64,000 nucleotides of DNA. Origin: Diaminobutyricibacter sp. McL0608 (lineage in GTDB: Bacteria; Actinomycetota; Actinomycetes; Actinomycetales; Microbacteriaceae). The position numbers and the translations under genes were made by a program. Each line of letters opens with the position of its first letter. The stretch's first letter is position 1. Below, piece after piece: positions 25,346-33,722 of the stretch. The stretch covers positions 1,302,001 to 1,366,000 of the forward strand of contig NZ_CP154826.1 in NCBI RefSeq assembly GCF_039613825.1, read 5' to 3'. The notes under the pieces were generated by a model. That model searched no databases. It worked only from the letters and a program-made list of their open reading frames with translations, and was not told where the DNA came from.

Positions 25346-28285
25346 GTGAGTTCAACAGCAGCAGGGCGACCGGCAGGGCGCCGACGGGCAGCGATCTGGA
25401 TCACGCTGGGGGTGGTCGTAGCCCTCATCATCGCGTTCTTCGTGTTCGCCGGGCTGTACGCCGACATCCTCTGGTACCAGCAGCTGGGGTATCTCAACGT
25501 CCTGACGACGCAGTGGCTGGCCGCAGCGGTCCTCTTCTTCATCGGCTTCCTCGGAATGGCCGTGCCGCTCTGGCTGTCGATACAGCTCGCATACCGGCTC
25601 CGCCCGGTGTACGCGAAGCTGAACACCCAGCTCGACCGCTATCAGCAGGTGATCGAGCCGCTGCGCCGACTGGCGATGTACGGAATCCCGATCGTCTTCG
25701 GCATCTTCGCCGGTGTATCGACGGGCAGCCGCTGGCAGACCGCGCTCATGTGGGTCAACAGCACGCCGTCGGGCAAGACCGATCCACAGTTCCACCTTGA
25801 CATCTCGTTCTACCTCTTCGACCTGCCGTTCTATCGCGGCCTCGTCGGCTTCGCCTCGGCCGTCGTCATCATCTCGCTCTTCGCGACGCTGGCGACCTGC
25901 TACCTCTACGGCTCACTCCGGATCAGCGGACGCGAGGTTCGGATCTCGAAGGCCGCGCGCGTCCAGATCTCGGTCATCGCGGCACTCTATCTGCTGCTCC
26001 AGGGCGTGAGCATCTGGCTCGACCGTTATGCGACGGTGACAGACTCGAACGTCAATGACATGGTCAACGGTGCCGCCTACACCGATGTCAATGCGACGAT
26101 CCCCGGTCGGGCAATCCTCGCCGGGATCTCGATCTTCGTCGCGGCGCTCTTCATCGTGACAGCGTTCATCGGGCGCTGGCGCTTCCCGCTGGTCGGCACG
26201 GCCCTCCTCATCATCGCCGCGCTGGTGGTGGGTGCGATCTACCCGTGGATCGTGCAGAGGTTCCAGGTCGACCCGAGCCAGAAGACGCTCGAGACTCCAT
26301 ATATCCAACGGAGCATAGACAGCACGCGCGACGCGTACGGGTTGTCGAACATCGACGTGATCCCCTACAACGCCAAGACGACGGCCGAGCAGGGGCAGTT
26401 GCGCGAAGACGCACAGACCACGGCACAGATCCGCATCATCGACCCTGCCCAGGTGAGCCCGTCGTTCCGTCAGCTCGAGCAGTTCCGTCAGTACTACGCC
26501 TTCCCTGACAACCTCGCGGTCGACCGGTACACGATCGACGGCAAAGAGCAGGATGCGGTGGTCGCGGTTCGTGAACTCCAGCAGTCCGGTCTGGGGTCGG
26601 CGCAGAACTGGTACAACGACACGATCGTCTACACCCACGGGTACGGCGTCGTCGCCGCCTACGGCAACCAGCGATCGACCGACGGCCAGCCCGTGTTCCT
26701 CGAGTCGGGCATCCCGACCACCGGCTCCCTCGGCGCCTACGAGCCTCGCATCTACTTCGGACAGCAGTCGCCCAAGTACTCGATCGTCGGAGGCACGACC
26801 AGCCAGAAATCAGTCGAACTCGACTATCCGGGCGGCGCCGACAACGCCCAGCAGACGTACACCACGTTCACCGGCAATGGCGGACCGAAGCTCGACAACA
26901 TCTTCAAGCGGCTGATCTACGCACTCAAGTTCCAGGACGAGCAGATCGTCCTCTCCGATGCCGTCAACAGCAACTCGCAGATCCTCTACGACCGCGATCC
27001 GATCCAGCGCGTGCAGAAGCTCGCGCCATACCTGACCCTCGACTCGCAGGCCTATCCGGCGGTCATCGACGGCCGCGTCAAATGGATCATCGACGGGTAC
27101 ACGACGAGCGACCAGTACCCCTACTCGCACGTGGGCAGCCTGAGTGACGCGATCGCCGACACGGAGACCCCGAAGCCCGCGTACCCGTTCGACAACATCA
27201 ACTACATCCGCAACTCGGTCAAGGCGACCGTCGATGCGTACGACGGCAAGGTCACGCTCTACGCGTGGGACTCCACCGATCCGATCCTGAAGACGTGGGA
27301 GAAGATCTTCCCGACCACGGTCAAGCCGATGGCCGACATGAGTGCCGCGCTCCTGAGCCACGTGCGCTACCCGGCCGACCTGTTCAAGGTCCAGCGCTCG
27401 GTGCTCGGCCAGTACCACGTGACGGACGCGGGTTCGTTCTACTCCCGAGACGACGCGTGGACGACGCCCAACGACCCGGTGTCGCCCGCGAGCAACCCCA
27501 CGCTGCAGCCCCCGTACTATCTGACGATGCAGATGCCCGGTCAGACCGCGCCCTCGTTCTCGCTGTACTCCACCTTCGTGCCCTTGGCGACCACGGAATC
27601 GAGCAGGTCTGTGCTCAAGGGCTATCTGGCGGTCGATGCGGACGCGGGCGATACCAAGGGCCAGAAGGCCTCTGGTTACGGCAAACTCAGGCTGCTCACA
27701 CTGCCGTCGAGCGATACCGTTCCAGGTCCGGGCCAGGTCCAGAACAACTTCAACTCCGACCCGGGCGTCTCGCAACAGCTGAACCTGTTGCGGCAGGGAA
27801 AGACTGACGTCATCAGCGGCAACCTGCTGACCCTTCCGGTCGGCGGGGGACTGCTGTATGTCCAGCCGGTCTACGTGAAGTCGACCGGTGAGACGAGCTA
27901 CCCGCTCCTGCAGAAGGTGCTGGTCGCGTTCGGCGACAAGATCGCCTTCCAGGACACCCTCGACGGAGCGCTCGACGTGCTCTTCGGAGGCAATTCGGGC
28001 GCGACAGCGGGCGATACCAATGCAGGTGGCGGAGGCGGTACCGGCACGACGACGTCACCCGGCGGCACCGGTACGACCGGCAATGCCGCCCTCGAGGCTG
28101 CTCTCGTGGACGCACGCCAGGCGCTGCTCGATCGTGATGCGGCGCTGAAGGCAGGGGACTGGGCAGCCTACGGAATCGCGGACGCCAACCTCAAGAAGGC
28201 CGTCGCGCAGGCGCTCGCTGCGGAGGCGCAGGCGACGCCGAGCCCGACGACGACGCCGACCCCGTCGCCGACGCCGTCGAAGTAG
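25346..28285 (+). CDS. UPF0182 large membrane protein
   Basis: 979 residues from a GTG. The N-terminal 300 residues hold seven hydrophobic segments (for example ITLGVVVALIIAFFVFAGLY and LVGTALLIIAALVVGAIYPW). The long rest is extracytoplasmic, with the UPF0182 phrases ETPYIQRSIDSTRDAYGL, DSQAYPAVIDGRVKWIIDGY and HVRYPADLFKVQR. The C-terminus has a Gly/Thr linker, a small helical piece and a Thr/Pro/Ser-rich tail. It is widespread in actinobacteria (Rv3193c in M. tuberculosis, from memory) and its function is not known. The strong hairpin just after the stop closes the transcript. Confidence 0.92.
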   Translation: MSSTAAGRPAGRRRAAIWITLGVVVALIIAFFVFAGLYADILWYQQLGYLNVLTTQWLAAAVLFFIGFLGMAVPLWLSIQLAYRLRPVYAKLNTQLDRYQQVIEPLRRLAMYGIPIVFGIFAGVSTGSRWQTALMWVNSTPSGKTDPQFHLDISFYLFDLPFYRGLVGFASAVVIISLFATLATCYLYGSLRISGREVRISKAARVQISVIAALYLLLQGVSIWLDRYATVTDSNVNDMVNGAAYTDVNATIPGRAILAGISIFVAALFIVTAFIGRWRFPLVGTALLIIAALVVGAIYPWIVQRFQVDPSQKTLETPYIQRSIDSTRDAYGLSNIDVIPYNAKTTAEQGQLREDAQTTAQIRIIDPAQVSPSFRQLEQFRQYYAFPDNLAVDRYTIDGKEQDAVVAVRELQQSGLGSAQNWYNDTIVYTHGYGVVAAYGNQRSTDGQPVFLESGIPTTGSLGAYEPRIYFGQQSPKYSIVGGTTSQKSVELDYPGGADNAQQTYTTFTGNGGPKLDNIFKRLIYALKFQDEQIVLSDAVNSNSQILYDRDPIQRVQKLAPYLTLDSQAYPAVIDGRVKWIIDGYTTSDQYPYSHVGSLSDAIADTETPKPAYPFDNINYIRNSVKATVDAYDGKVTLYAWDSTDPILKTWEKIFPTTVKPMADMSAALLSHVRYPADLFKVQRSVLGQYHVTDAGSFYSRDDAWTTPNDPVSPASNPTLQPPYYLTMQMPGQTAPSFSLYSTFVPLATTESSRSVLKGYLAVDADAGDTKGQKASGYGKLRLLTLPSSDTVPGPGQVQNNFNSDPGVSQQLNLLRQGKTDVISGNLLTLPVGGGLLYVQPVYVKSTGETSYPLLQKVLVAFGDKIAFQDTLDGALDVLFGGNSGATAGDTNAGGGGGTGTTTSPGGTGTTGNAALEAALVDARQALLDRDAALKAGDWAAYGIADANLKKAVAQALAAEAQATPSPTTTPTPSPTPSK

Positions 28286-28290
28286 AGATC

Positions 28291-28340
28291 GAACGAAGCA
28301 GTTGGGGTGTGGCCGTAAGGCTGCACCCCAACTTTCGTTC
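28291..28340 (+). terminator. Long stem-loop terminator after the UPF0182 gene
   Basis: AGTTGGGGTG (28300-28309) pairs perfectly with CACCCCAACT (28324-28333). An outer arm GAACGAA (28291-28297) pairs with TTCGTTC (28334-28340), giving a stem of about 17 pairs with a 2-base bulge on one side. It lies 6 bases after the stop. No long T run follows. Confidence 0.7.
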
Positions 28341-28488
28341 ATCGCCTGTACAAAGTCGTTCCAGCGATCCGAGCGCCGATCGGACCCGTCTGGACTTCTC
28401 AACGACGAAGAATATCCCAGCAAACCCCGTCGTTCCGGGGATTTCGCGGACATCTCGCATGTTCAGCACAACGCGCTCGAAGAAATGC

Positions 28489-28519
28489 TTGCAAAAACTT
28501 TAGTTGTCGACTTTACTAA
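28489..28519 (+). promoter_or_regulatory. Promoter and likely ROK operator before the first ROK gene
   Basis: TTGCAA (28489-28494) and TTTACT (28512-28517) are spaced by 17 bases and could be the -35 and -10. The -10 ends 7 bases before the ATG at 28525, which suggests a [20 protein letters not shown]. An inverted repeat TTAGT (28500-28504) and ACTAA (28515-28519) overlaps the -10. ROK repressors such as XylR bind TTAGT...ACTAA-type sites, so this may be the protein's own operator. The region 28341-28488 contains nothing else I can name. Confidence 0.45.
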
Positions 28520-28524
28520 CAAAC

Positions 28525-29724
28525 ATGCAGCTGGTCGACCAAGGACAGCGTTCGGCGCTGAACGAGACGGGTCCCATTCCTCTGGATCGGGGGATGGCTC
28601 CCGGGCGAGCCCTCCGCCCGAAGACCAAGGTGCTTCCGGAACACGCGCGCACCCACAACCGTTCCCTGGTGCTTCAGACGCTGTACCGGTCCGGCCAGGT
28701 GAGCCGTGCCGACATCGCCCGTGAGACAGGACTGACGCGTGTCACGATCTCCGATCTGGTCGCCGGGCTGATAGCCGACGGGCTGGTCGTCGAACTCGGT
28801 CAGCGCGACGACGCCCGGCCCGGAAAGCCCGCAGTCCTCCTCGACATGAATCGCGCCGCGACGCAGATCATCGGCGTCGATCTCAGCGAGCATGCGGTGT
28901 TCCGCGGAGCCGTCCTCGACATCGACGGGGTGATTCTGGCGAGCGCCGAGGTACCGCTCGCCGGAAGCCGCGGCGATGAGGCGACTCGGAAGGTGCTCGA
29001 CCTGGTCGACCGTCTCGTCGCGCTCGCGACGGCTCCGGTCCTTGGAATCGGTATCGGGTCTCCTGGCATCGTCGACCCGAGCGGTGTCGTGATCGCCGCG
29101 CCCAACCTGGGCTGGTCCGAGCTCGAACTTCAGCGCATCGTCGGGGAGCGCACGTCGCTCCCGGTCCACGTCGCCAACGATGCCAACGTCGCTGTCCTGG
29201 CCGAGCACGGCTTCGGTAACGCCGACGGCGACATGATGCTGGTCAAAGTGGGTCATGGTGTCGGATCGGGGCTGCTCGTCGCGGGTGCGCTCGTGTTCGG
29301 CAGCCGCTTCGCCGCGGGCGAGATCGGCCAGGTCATGGTCGGGACCGACGACGGAGCGGAAGCCCCCTATGACCGGGAGAAGTGCCTGGAAGCGTGGCTC
29401 GCCGTTCCCCGTCTCGAGTCGCGGGTCGCTGCGGCGGCGATCGCTGGGGAGCCCGTTGCACCCGTGCTTCGGGAGGCGGGACAGCGGCTGGGGGTCGCAC
29501 TCGCACCCATCATCGGCGCTCTGAACCTCTCCGAGGTCGTTCTCAGTGGGCCGACCGAACTCCTCGACGGACCTCTGATCGAGGCGGTCGGGGAGACGAT
29601 CAGAAATCGGACGATGGCAGGCTTTCACTCGGATGCGACGCTCCGGATGACGGATCTCGGCCGGGACATCGTCGTGCGCGGGTCGGCGGTCATGGTCCTC
29701 TCAGGGCAGCTTGGAGTCTCCTGA
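28525..29724 (+). CDS. ROK-family transcriptional regulator (zinc motif lost)
   Basis: 399 residues from the ATG at 28525. A winged helix at about residues 35-90 (ARTHNRSLVLQTLYRSGQVSRADIARETGLTRVTISDLVAGL) precedes the ROK sugar-kinase-like fold (about 100-399). The cofactor and sugar phrases IGIGSPGIVDPSG, VANDANVAVLAEHGFG and VGHGVGSGLLV are present. The ROK zinc motif CxCGxxGCxE after EIGQV is not there: the place reads GTDDGAEAPYDREKCLE. Such divergent regulators are mostly sugar-responsive repressors. It overlaps the start of the next gene (TGATG), so that gene is likely part of its target operon. Ligand unknown. Confidence 0.85.
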   Translation: MQLVDQGQRSALNETGPIPLDRGMAPGRALRPKTKVLPEHARTHNRSLVLQTLYRSGQVSRADIARETGLTRVTISDLVAGLIADGLVVELGQRDDARPGKPAVLLDMNRAATQIIGVDLSEHAVFRGAVLDIDGVILASAEVPLAGSRGDEATRKVLDLVDRLVALATAPVLGIGIGSPGIVDPSGVVIAAPNLGWSELELQRIVGERTSLPVHVANDANVAVLAEHGFGNADGDMMLVKVGHGVGSGLLVAGALVFGSRFAAGEIGQVMVGTDDGAEAPYDREKCLEAWLAVPRLESRVAAAAIAGEPVAPVLREAGQRLGVALAPIIGALNLSEVVLSGPTELLDGPLIEAVGETIRNRTMAGFHSDATLRMTDLGRDIVVRGSAVMVLSGQLGVS

Positions 29725-30254
29725 TGACTTTGCTCCTCGGCTCCCCGGAATCTCGCACCCGACCTGACCGGTTCGCTCCGAGCGACGGCCGTGGTCCCGA
29801 ACTCGCCCGATCGTTCGCGTACACTCCCGAAGCCGGCCGTATGTTCTCCGCCTTCCGGGGCCGCAGCACGATCGTCCGTCTCGACACGGTCGACAACGAC
29901 GTGCTGGGGGTGGCGCGCTGGGTGCCGTTCGCCGAGGTGTGGGGCCGGCCCGGTTCGTCGGCGACCCCGCAGTGGCACGACAACCCTGTCATCCAGGTGG
30001 GCGAGGACGACGACCCGCGACTGGTGCTCGCCACCGGCACGCCCGTGGTGCTCTTCGGCGTAGACAACCATCGCCACGCGTACGCGCGCGCAGTGATCGA
30101 TCATGTGCGATCGAACTGCCGAACGGTCCTGGTCGTCGACATGGGCGTGGCACTCCAGGATCTCGTCTACGCGGATGTCGCCACCTTCGGGCACGACCCG
30201 GCTCGGGGAGCCGCGCTCGTCGATCTGCTGACGAGCGATCTTCTCGCGGCGTGA
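29724..30254 (+). CDS. Stand-alone domain resembling the C-terminal domain of GH3 beta-N-acetylhexosaminidases
   Basis: 176 residues from an ATG overlapping the ROK stop. The second half (TGTPVVLFGVDNHRHAYARAVIDHVR, RTVLVVDMG, YADVATFG, then ARGAALVDLL) looks like the C-terminal alpha/beta domain found behind the TIM barrel of glycoside hydrolase family 3 enzymes of the NagZ type. The catalytic barrel is absent from this gene and from the neighbourhood. It may be a remnant or a separate sugar-binding domain working with the ROK regulator. The identification rests on a remembered sequence pattern only. It converges on the second ROK gene. Confidence 0.5.
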   Translation: MTLLLGSPESRTRPDRFAPSDGRGPELARSFAYTPEAGRMFSAFRGRSTIVRLDTVDNDVLGVARWVPFAEVWGRPGSSATPQWHDNPVIQVGEDDDPRLVLATGTPVVLFGVDNHRHAYARAVIDHVRSNCRTVLVVDMGVALQDLVYADVATFGHDPARGAALVDLLTSDLLAA

Positions 30255-30296
30255 ACCCGCGTCAGAGCGCGGCTGCCGGGTTCGGGCTCACCGCAC

Positions 30297-31436
30297 TCAC
30301 AACGCCCATGAGATGCCGAGCGCGCTGTGCAGCGCGTGCTGCGCGGCACCCCGGAACGGTTGGGCGGCTGTGGTCTTCGCGTAGCGGAAGCTGAGAGGCA
30401 TTGCGGCGCGCACGGTGTGGCGGGCGGCCTCCGCGCGGACGTGACTGATGAATTCGTCGCCCAGGCGGGGGGATGCGCCGCCCAGCACCACGTTGGGGAC
30501 GTCGAGAGCGGCGCCGACGAGGAGCAGCGCGCGCGCCAGCACCCTGGCGCCGAACGCGATTCGCTCGCGTGATTCCGGCTGCTCGGCGAGGGCGCCCAGA
30601 TCGACCGATTCCAGGTCGGCGCCGTGGGACAGGCCGAGCAGCGATGTCACGGAGACCACCTCTTCGAGGCAGCCGCGGTTTCCGCAGGCGCAGGCCGGCG
30701 CATCCGGACCGAAGAGCACGGGGACGTGTCCGATCTCGCCCGCCCGGTGTGCGGCACCGCGCAGAAGGGTGCCGTCGACGATGAACGCGGCGCCTACGCC
30801 GGTGCTCAGTGAGACGAACATCTGGTTGGCGCCGAACTGGTCGGAATTCGAGTAGTCGGCCAGCGCCTCGGCATCGGCGTCGTTGATGAGATACACCGGT
30901 GCATCGACGATTCCGGCGAGCGCATCGCCGAGATTGACATCCGTCCACTTCAACTGCACGCTCTCGCGGATCAGCGGCCCGTCGGCGATCCCGGGGACCT
31001 GCACGCCGATCGCGACCACACGGGCGCGCGTCGACGCGACGAGTTTTCGGACGACGGCCTGGACATCCGAGATCTCGCCGGCGGTATGCGGGCGCTGCGA
31101 GACGGTGGACACGTCCTCGCCGAGGAGATTGACGACCGCACCGCGAACCAGTCCCGGCTGGACGATGACAGAGAGGAGGACATGCCGGACAGCGTCGATC
31201 TGGAGCGTCGTCGCCCGTTTGCCGCCGGTGCTCTCCGCTCGCTGTCCTTCGATGACGAGGCCCTCGGAGATCAGGCCGTTGAGCAGGGATGACACGGTGG
31301 CCGACGTCAGTCCGGTGCGACGTGCGATGCTCGCCCGGGTCGCCGAGCCGTTGCCGGACAACACGAGCTGCAGCGCACTCGTGAGATTGCGCTCACGAAC
31401 GGCGGCCTGTGTCGCCTTGCCGTGATCCTCTGCCAC
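30297..31436 (-). CDS. ROK-family transcriptional regulator
   Basis: 379 residues from a GTG at 31436 preceded by GAGGAG; the longer frame to 31544 lacks a site. The winged helix is at about 15-75 (SALQLVLSGNGSATRASIARRTGLTSATVSSLLNGL). The ROK fold follows with YLINDADAEALAD, LSTGVGAAFIVDG, and an intact zinc motif, CACGNRGCLEE after HRAGEIGHV. A sugar-responsive repressor is likely. Unlike the first ROK gene it keeps all metal ligands, so it is probably the better-conserved type. Target and ligand are unknown; no transporter lies next to it. Confidence 0.88.
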   Translation of the reverse strand: MAEDHGKATQAAVRERNLTSALQLVLSGNGSATRASIARRTGLTSATVSSLLNGLISEGLVIEGQRAESTGGKRATTLQIDAVRHVLLSVIVQPGLVRGAVVNLLGEDVSTVSQRPHTAGEISDVQAVVRKLVASTRARVVAIGVQVPGIADGPLIRESVQLKWTDVNLGDALAGIVDAPVYLINDADAEALADYSNSDQFGANQMFVSLSTGVGAAFIVDGTLLRGAAHRAGEIGHVPVLFGPDAPACACGNRGCLEEVVSVTSLLGLSHGADLESVDLGALAEQPESRERIAFGARVLARALLLVGAALDVPNVVLGGASPRLGDEFISHVRAEAARHTVRAAMPLSFRYAKTTAAQPFRGAAQHALHSALGISWAL

Positions 31437-31544
31437 TGTCCGCTCCTCGATGCGGGTCGATCGCCCCGCTCTCGACCCTAGCGAATGCCGATTCGATTGT
31501 CGGTCGGTCGCACGGGACACGCGGCTACGGTCCCGGCCGAGCAT

Positions 31545-31587
31545 ACGGAAGGCCGCGGGATCGTGAGGCGATCCCGCGGCCTTCCGT
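31545..31587 (-). terminator. Perfect 19-bp hairpin terminator
   Basis: ACGGAAGGCCGCGGGATCG pairs without mismatch with its complement across a 5-base loop (TGAGG). It follows the stop of the SHOCT-domain gene at 31595 on the minus strand and separates it from the ROK gene. Confidence 0.75.
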
Positions 31588-31594
31588 GCAATTG

Positions 31595-31996
31595 TTATGC
31601 GGCGGGGTGCGCCAGTGCGCGCGCCTTGAGGTGGTCGAATTCCGCCTGGGTGATGGTGCCGGCGTCGAGAAGGGCTTTCGCCTTGGCGATCTCGTCAGCG
31701 GGGCTGCTGGAGCCCGCGACCTGCTGGATGTACGTGTCGGTCGCCGCCTGGACTTCGCGCGCTTCCTTCTGGCTGCGCTGCGCCATGCCGGCCCCTCGCG
31801 CGATCAGGTAGATCAGCGCGGTCAGGAAGGGAACGAAGACCAGGAAGATGATCCACACCGCCTTCCACCACCCGCTCAGCTTGTGGTCGCGGAACAGGTC
31901 GCCGATGATCGCAAAGAGTGCGAACAGGTACGCGATGAACGCGAAGCTCCAGAAGAAGATCCAGATGATGTTCCAGACGTTGTTCCAAAAGTCCAT
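31595..31996 (-). CDS. PLDc_N-type / SHOCT-domain small membrane protein
   Basis: 133 residues from the ATG at 31996, preceded by AAAGGGG. Two transmembrane segments at about 8-32 (NIIWIFFWSFAFIAYLFALF) and 45-67 (AVWIIFLVFVPFLTALIYLIARG) form the PLD-nuclease N-terminal-like hairpin. The C-terminal SHOCT motif is at about 100-130 (DEIAKAKALLDAGTITQAEFDHLKAR), a short helical unit found at the end of many small membrane proteins. Function unknown. The perfect hairpin at 31545-31587 ends the transcript. Confidence 0.85.
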   Translation of the reverse strand: MDFWNNVWNIIWIFFWSFAFIAYLFALFAIIGDLFRDHKLSGWWKAVWIIFLVFVPFLTALIYLIARGAGMAQRSQKEAREVQAATDTYIQQVAGSSSPADEIAKAKALLDAGTITQAEFDHLKARALAHPAA

Positions 31997-32201
31997 GTGT
32001 CGTGTGCCCCTTTCTGGTGGGGCTCCGTGCCCCAGTTCAGAATCTAGCGGGCAGGAGCACGCGACGGCCAGCATTCGTTGTTTCTGGGCCTTTCGTTGAT
32101 GTGACGGGTCCGTGCAGCCACGCAGACGAAATCGGAGATCACTCCGATGCGTGACACCGGCGACAGGACGATGCTCTGGAGTGCAGCACCTGGGAGGGAC
32201 C

Positions 32202-32774
32202 ATGAGAGGGATTTGGGCGGCATCAACCCCGTCGACGACATTGGGAAGCCTGCCCCCGTGGGCCCTGACGGGGGCGATCATTCTGGTCGTGGTCGTCGTC
32301 GGTGTGCTCCTCGTCGTCAACGGCTGGCCGCGTGCAGCCACCGCGTCGAACAGTGCCGACCGAAGCGTCGTTCGCAGCTGGATCGCCGTCAGCCTCGTCG
32401 TCGGACTGCTCGTGCTCACCGCGGCCGAGATCGCCGGCAACAACGCGACGACCACCAGTGCTCTGATCGGTGGTCTCACCGCGTCGGTCGGAAGTGCGAT
32501 CGCGTACTACTTCTCGACGAAGGCTTCGGAGCAGGCGCAGGACAAGCTGACCACGGCTACCGGGGGAGGGGCGGCCCGCCCGATCGTCGTCCCCGATCTC
32601 ATGGGCAAGTCGGTCACCGACGCGCTGCTCGCGCTGGGGAGCCTCGAGCTCAGGCTAGTCGTCGACCCGACCGCGATCACCCAGGGGACCCTCGGCAACA
32701 TCGTCGGTCAGGTGCCATTGCCCGGGCCGTCCACGGTCAAGGACAAGACGGTGACCGTCACGCTCGGTTCGTGA
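32202..32774 (+). CDS. Membrane protein with one PASTA-like domain
   Basis: 190 residues from the ATG at 32202 behind GGGAGGG. Two hydrophobic segments (about 17-37 and 58-78) precede a soluble part with PDLMGKSVTDALLALGSLELRLV...VPLPGPSTVKDKTVTVTLG. That is the PASTA pattern (VPDLxGxxxxxAxxxL) found in Ser/Thr kinases and penicillin-binding proteins that sense muropeptides. A kinase domain is absent. The PASTA unit probably lies outside the cell. It converges on the Nudix gene with a 17-base overlap. Confidence 0.7.
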   Translation: MRGIWAASTPSTTLGSLPPWALTGAIILVVVVVGVLLVVNGWPRAATASNSADRSVVRSWIAVSLVVGLLVLTAAEIAGNNATTTSALIGGLTASVGSAIAYYFSTKASEQAQDKLTTATGGGAARPIVVPDLMGKSVTDALLALGSLELRLVVDPTAITQGTLGNIVGQVPLPGPSTVKDKTVTVTLGS

Positions 32775-33423
32775 CGCTGGCGAACGGACCGCTGAGAGCC
32801 GCCCACTGCAGGAGCATGATCGTCTTGGCGTCGACGATGGTACGACCGATCGCCTGGAGCGCGTCGTCGAACGGAAGTTCGACGACGTCGATGTCCTCGC
32901 CTTCCTCCGCGACGCCTCCGCCGTCGGAGACGCGGTCGGCCGCGCGGTAGCGCGCGGCGTAGAAGTGCAGTTTCTCCGTCACCGACCCCGGACTCATGAA
33001 TACATCGAAGATGCGCTGGGGAGCGCCGATGTCGAACCCCGTCTCTTCCCTGGCCTCGCGCCTGATCGCGGTGTCGGGATCGTCGTCGTCGAGAAGGCCT
33101 GCCGCCGCCTCGAGGAGCATGCCGTCGGGGTGCCCGTTGACGTACGCGGGGTAGCGGAACTGCCTCGTGAGGAGCACCGTGCGTCTCTCGGGGTCGTAGA
33201 GGAGCACGGTCGCGCCGTTACCGCGGTCGTAGGTCTCCCGTCGCTCCGTCGACCAGTGCCCGTCGGCGTGCTGGAATTCGATGGTGGTCGTTCGGAGGAC
33301 GTGCCAGTCGGAGGCGAGGAGACGCACATCAGTGACGACCACTCGAGGATTGCGGTCGAGTCCGAGGCCCGTTCGGTCCAGATGGATGCGGCCTCGCGCG
33401 TCCGGTTCGTCGGCACCGTGCAT
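32758..33423 (-). CDS. Nudix hydrolase, GDP-mannose / ADP-sugar pyrophosphatase type
   Basis: 221 residues from the ATG at 33423 (a GTG directly before it is also possible); AAGGGAG lies at the right distance. The Nudix box is GLLDDDDPDTAIRREAREETGFDI with all four Glu positions sensible. Phrases around it, LLTRQFRYPAYVNG and SPGSVTEKLHFYAARY, fit the NudF/NudK branch that hydrolyses sugar nucleotides. The substrate is not certain. Cytoplasmic. Confidence 0.85.
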   Translation of the reverse strand: MHGADEPDARGRIHLDRTGLGLDRNPRVVVTDVRLLASDWHVLRTTTIEFQHADGHWSTERRETYDRGNGATVLLYDPERRTVLLTRQFRYPAYVNGHPDGMLLEAAAGLLDDDDPDTAIRREAREETGFDIGAPQRIFDVFMSPGSVTEKLHFYAARYRAADRVSDGGGVAEEGEDIDVVELPFDDALQAIGRTIVDAKTIMLLQWAALSGPFASVTNRA

Positions 33424-33463
33424 CACGCACTCCCTTCGCCTGCCATGAGAAAGAAGAAAAGCA

Positions 33464-33495
33464 GAAAGCCCGGATTCCGTGGAATCCGGGCTTTC
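33464..33495 (-). terminator. Hairpin terminator after tRNA-fMet
   Basis: GAAAGCCCGGATTCC and GGAATCCGGGCTTTC form a perfect 15-bp stem with a 2-base centre, ending in a run of T on the minus strand (from AAAGAAGAAAA on the plus strand). A small second hairpin (33499-33514, CGCAGG with CCTGCG) lies between it and the tRNA. Confidence 0.8.
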
Positions 33496-33519
33496 ACTCG
33501 CAGGAGAACCTGCGTTTTG

Positions 33520-33593
33520 TTGCGGGGACAGGATTTGAACCTGCGACCTCTGGGTTATGAGCCCAGCGAGCTACCGAGCTGCTCCACCCCGCG
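33520..33593 (-). tRNA. Initiator tRNA-fMet (CAT)
   Basis: Read on the minus strand, the 74 bases begin CGCGGGGTGG and end CCCCGCAA. The loop CTCATAA gives the anticodon CAT. Two features identify the initiator rather than the elongator: the unpaired C1-A72 at the acceptor end and three consecutive G-C pairs (GGG/CCC) in the anticodon stem. The T-loop is TTCAAAT. CCA is not encoded; the bases after the discriminator are CAA. Confidence 0.95.
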
Positions 33594-33722
33594 GCACAAG
33601 AATTTACTCTAGCACGTCATCGCGAGGTCTCCGAACCGCCGGTGCACATCGCGCACCCGCCCGGCCCGATGGCGTGGAATATCGCGCACCGGCCCATAGA
33701 GTTGGACAAAGAGGGGAAGTCG

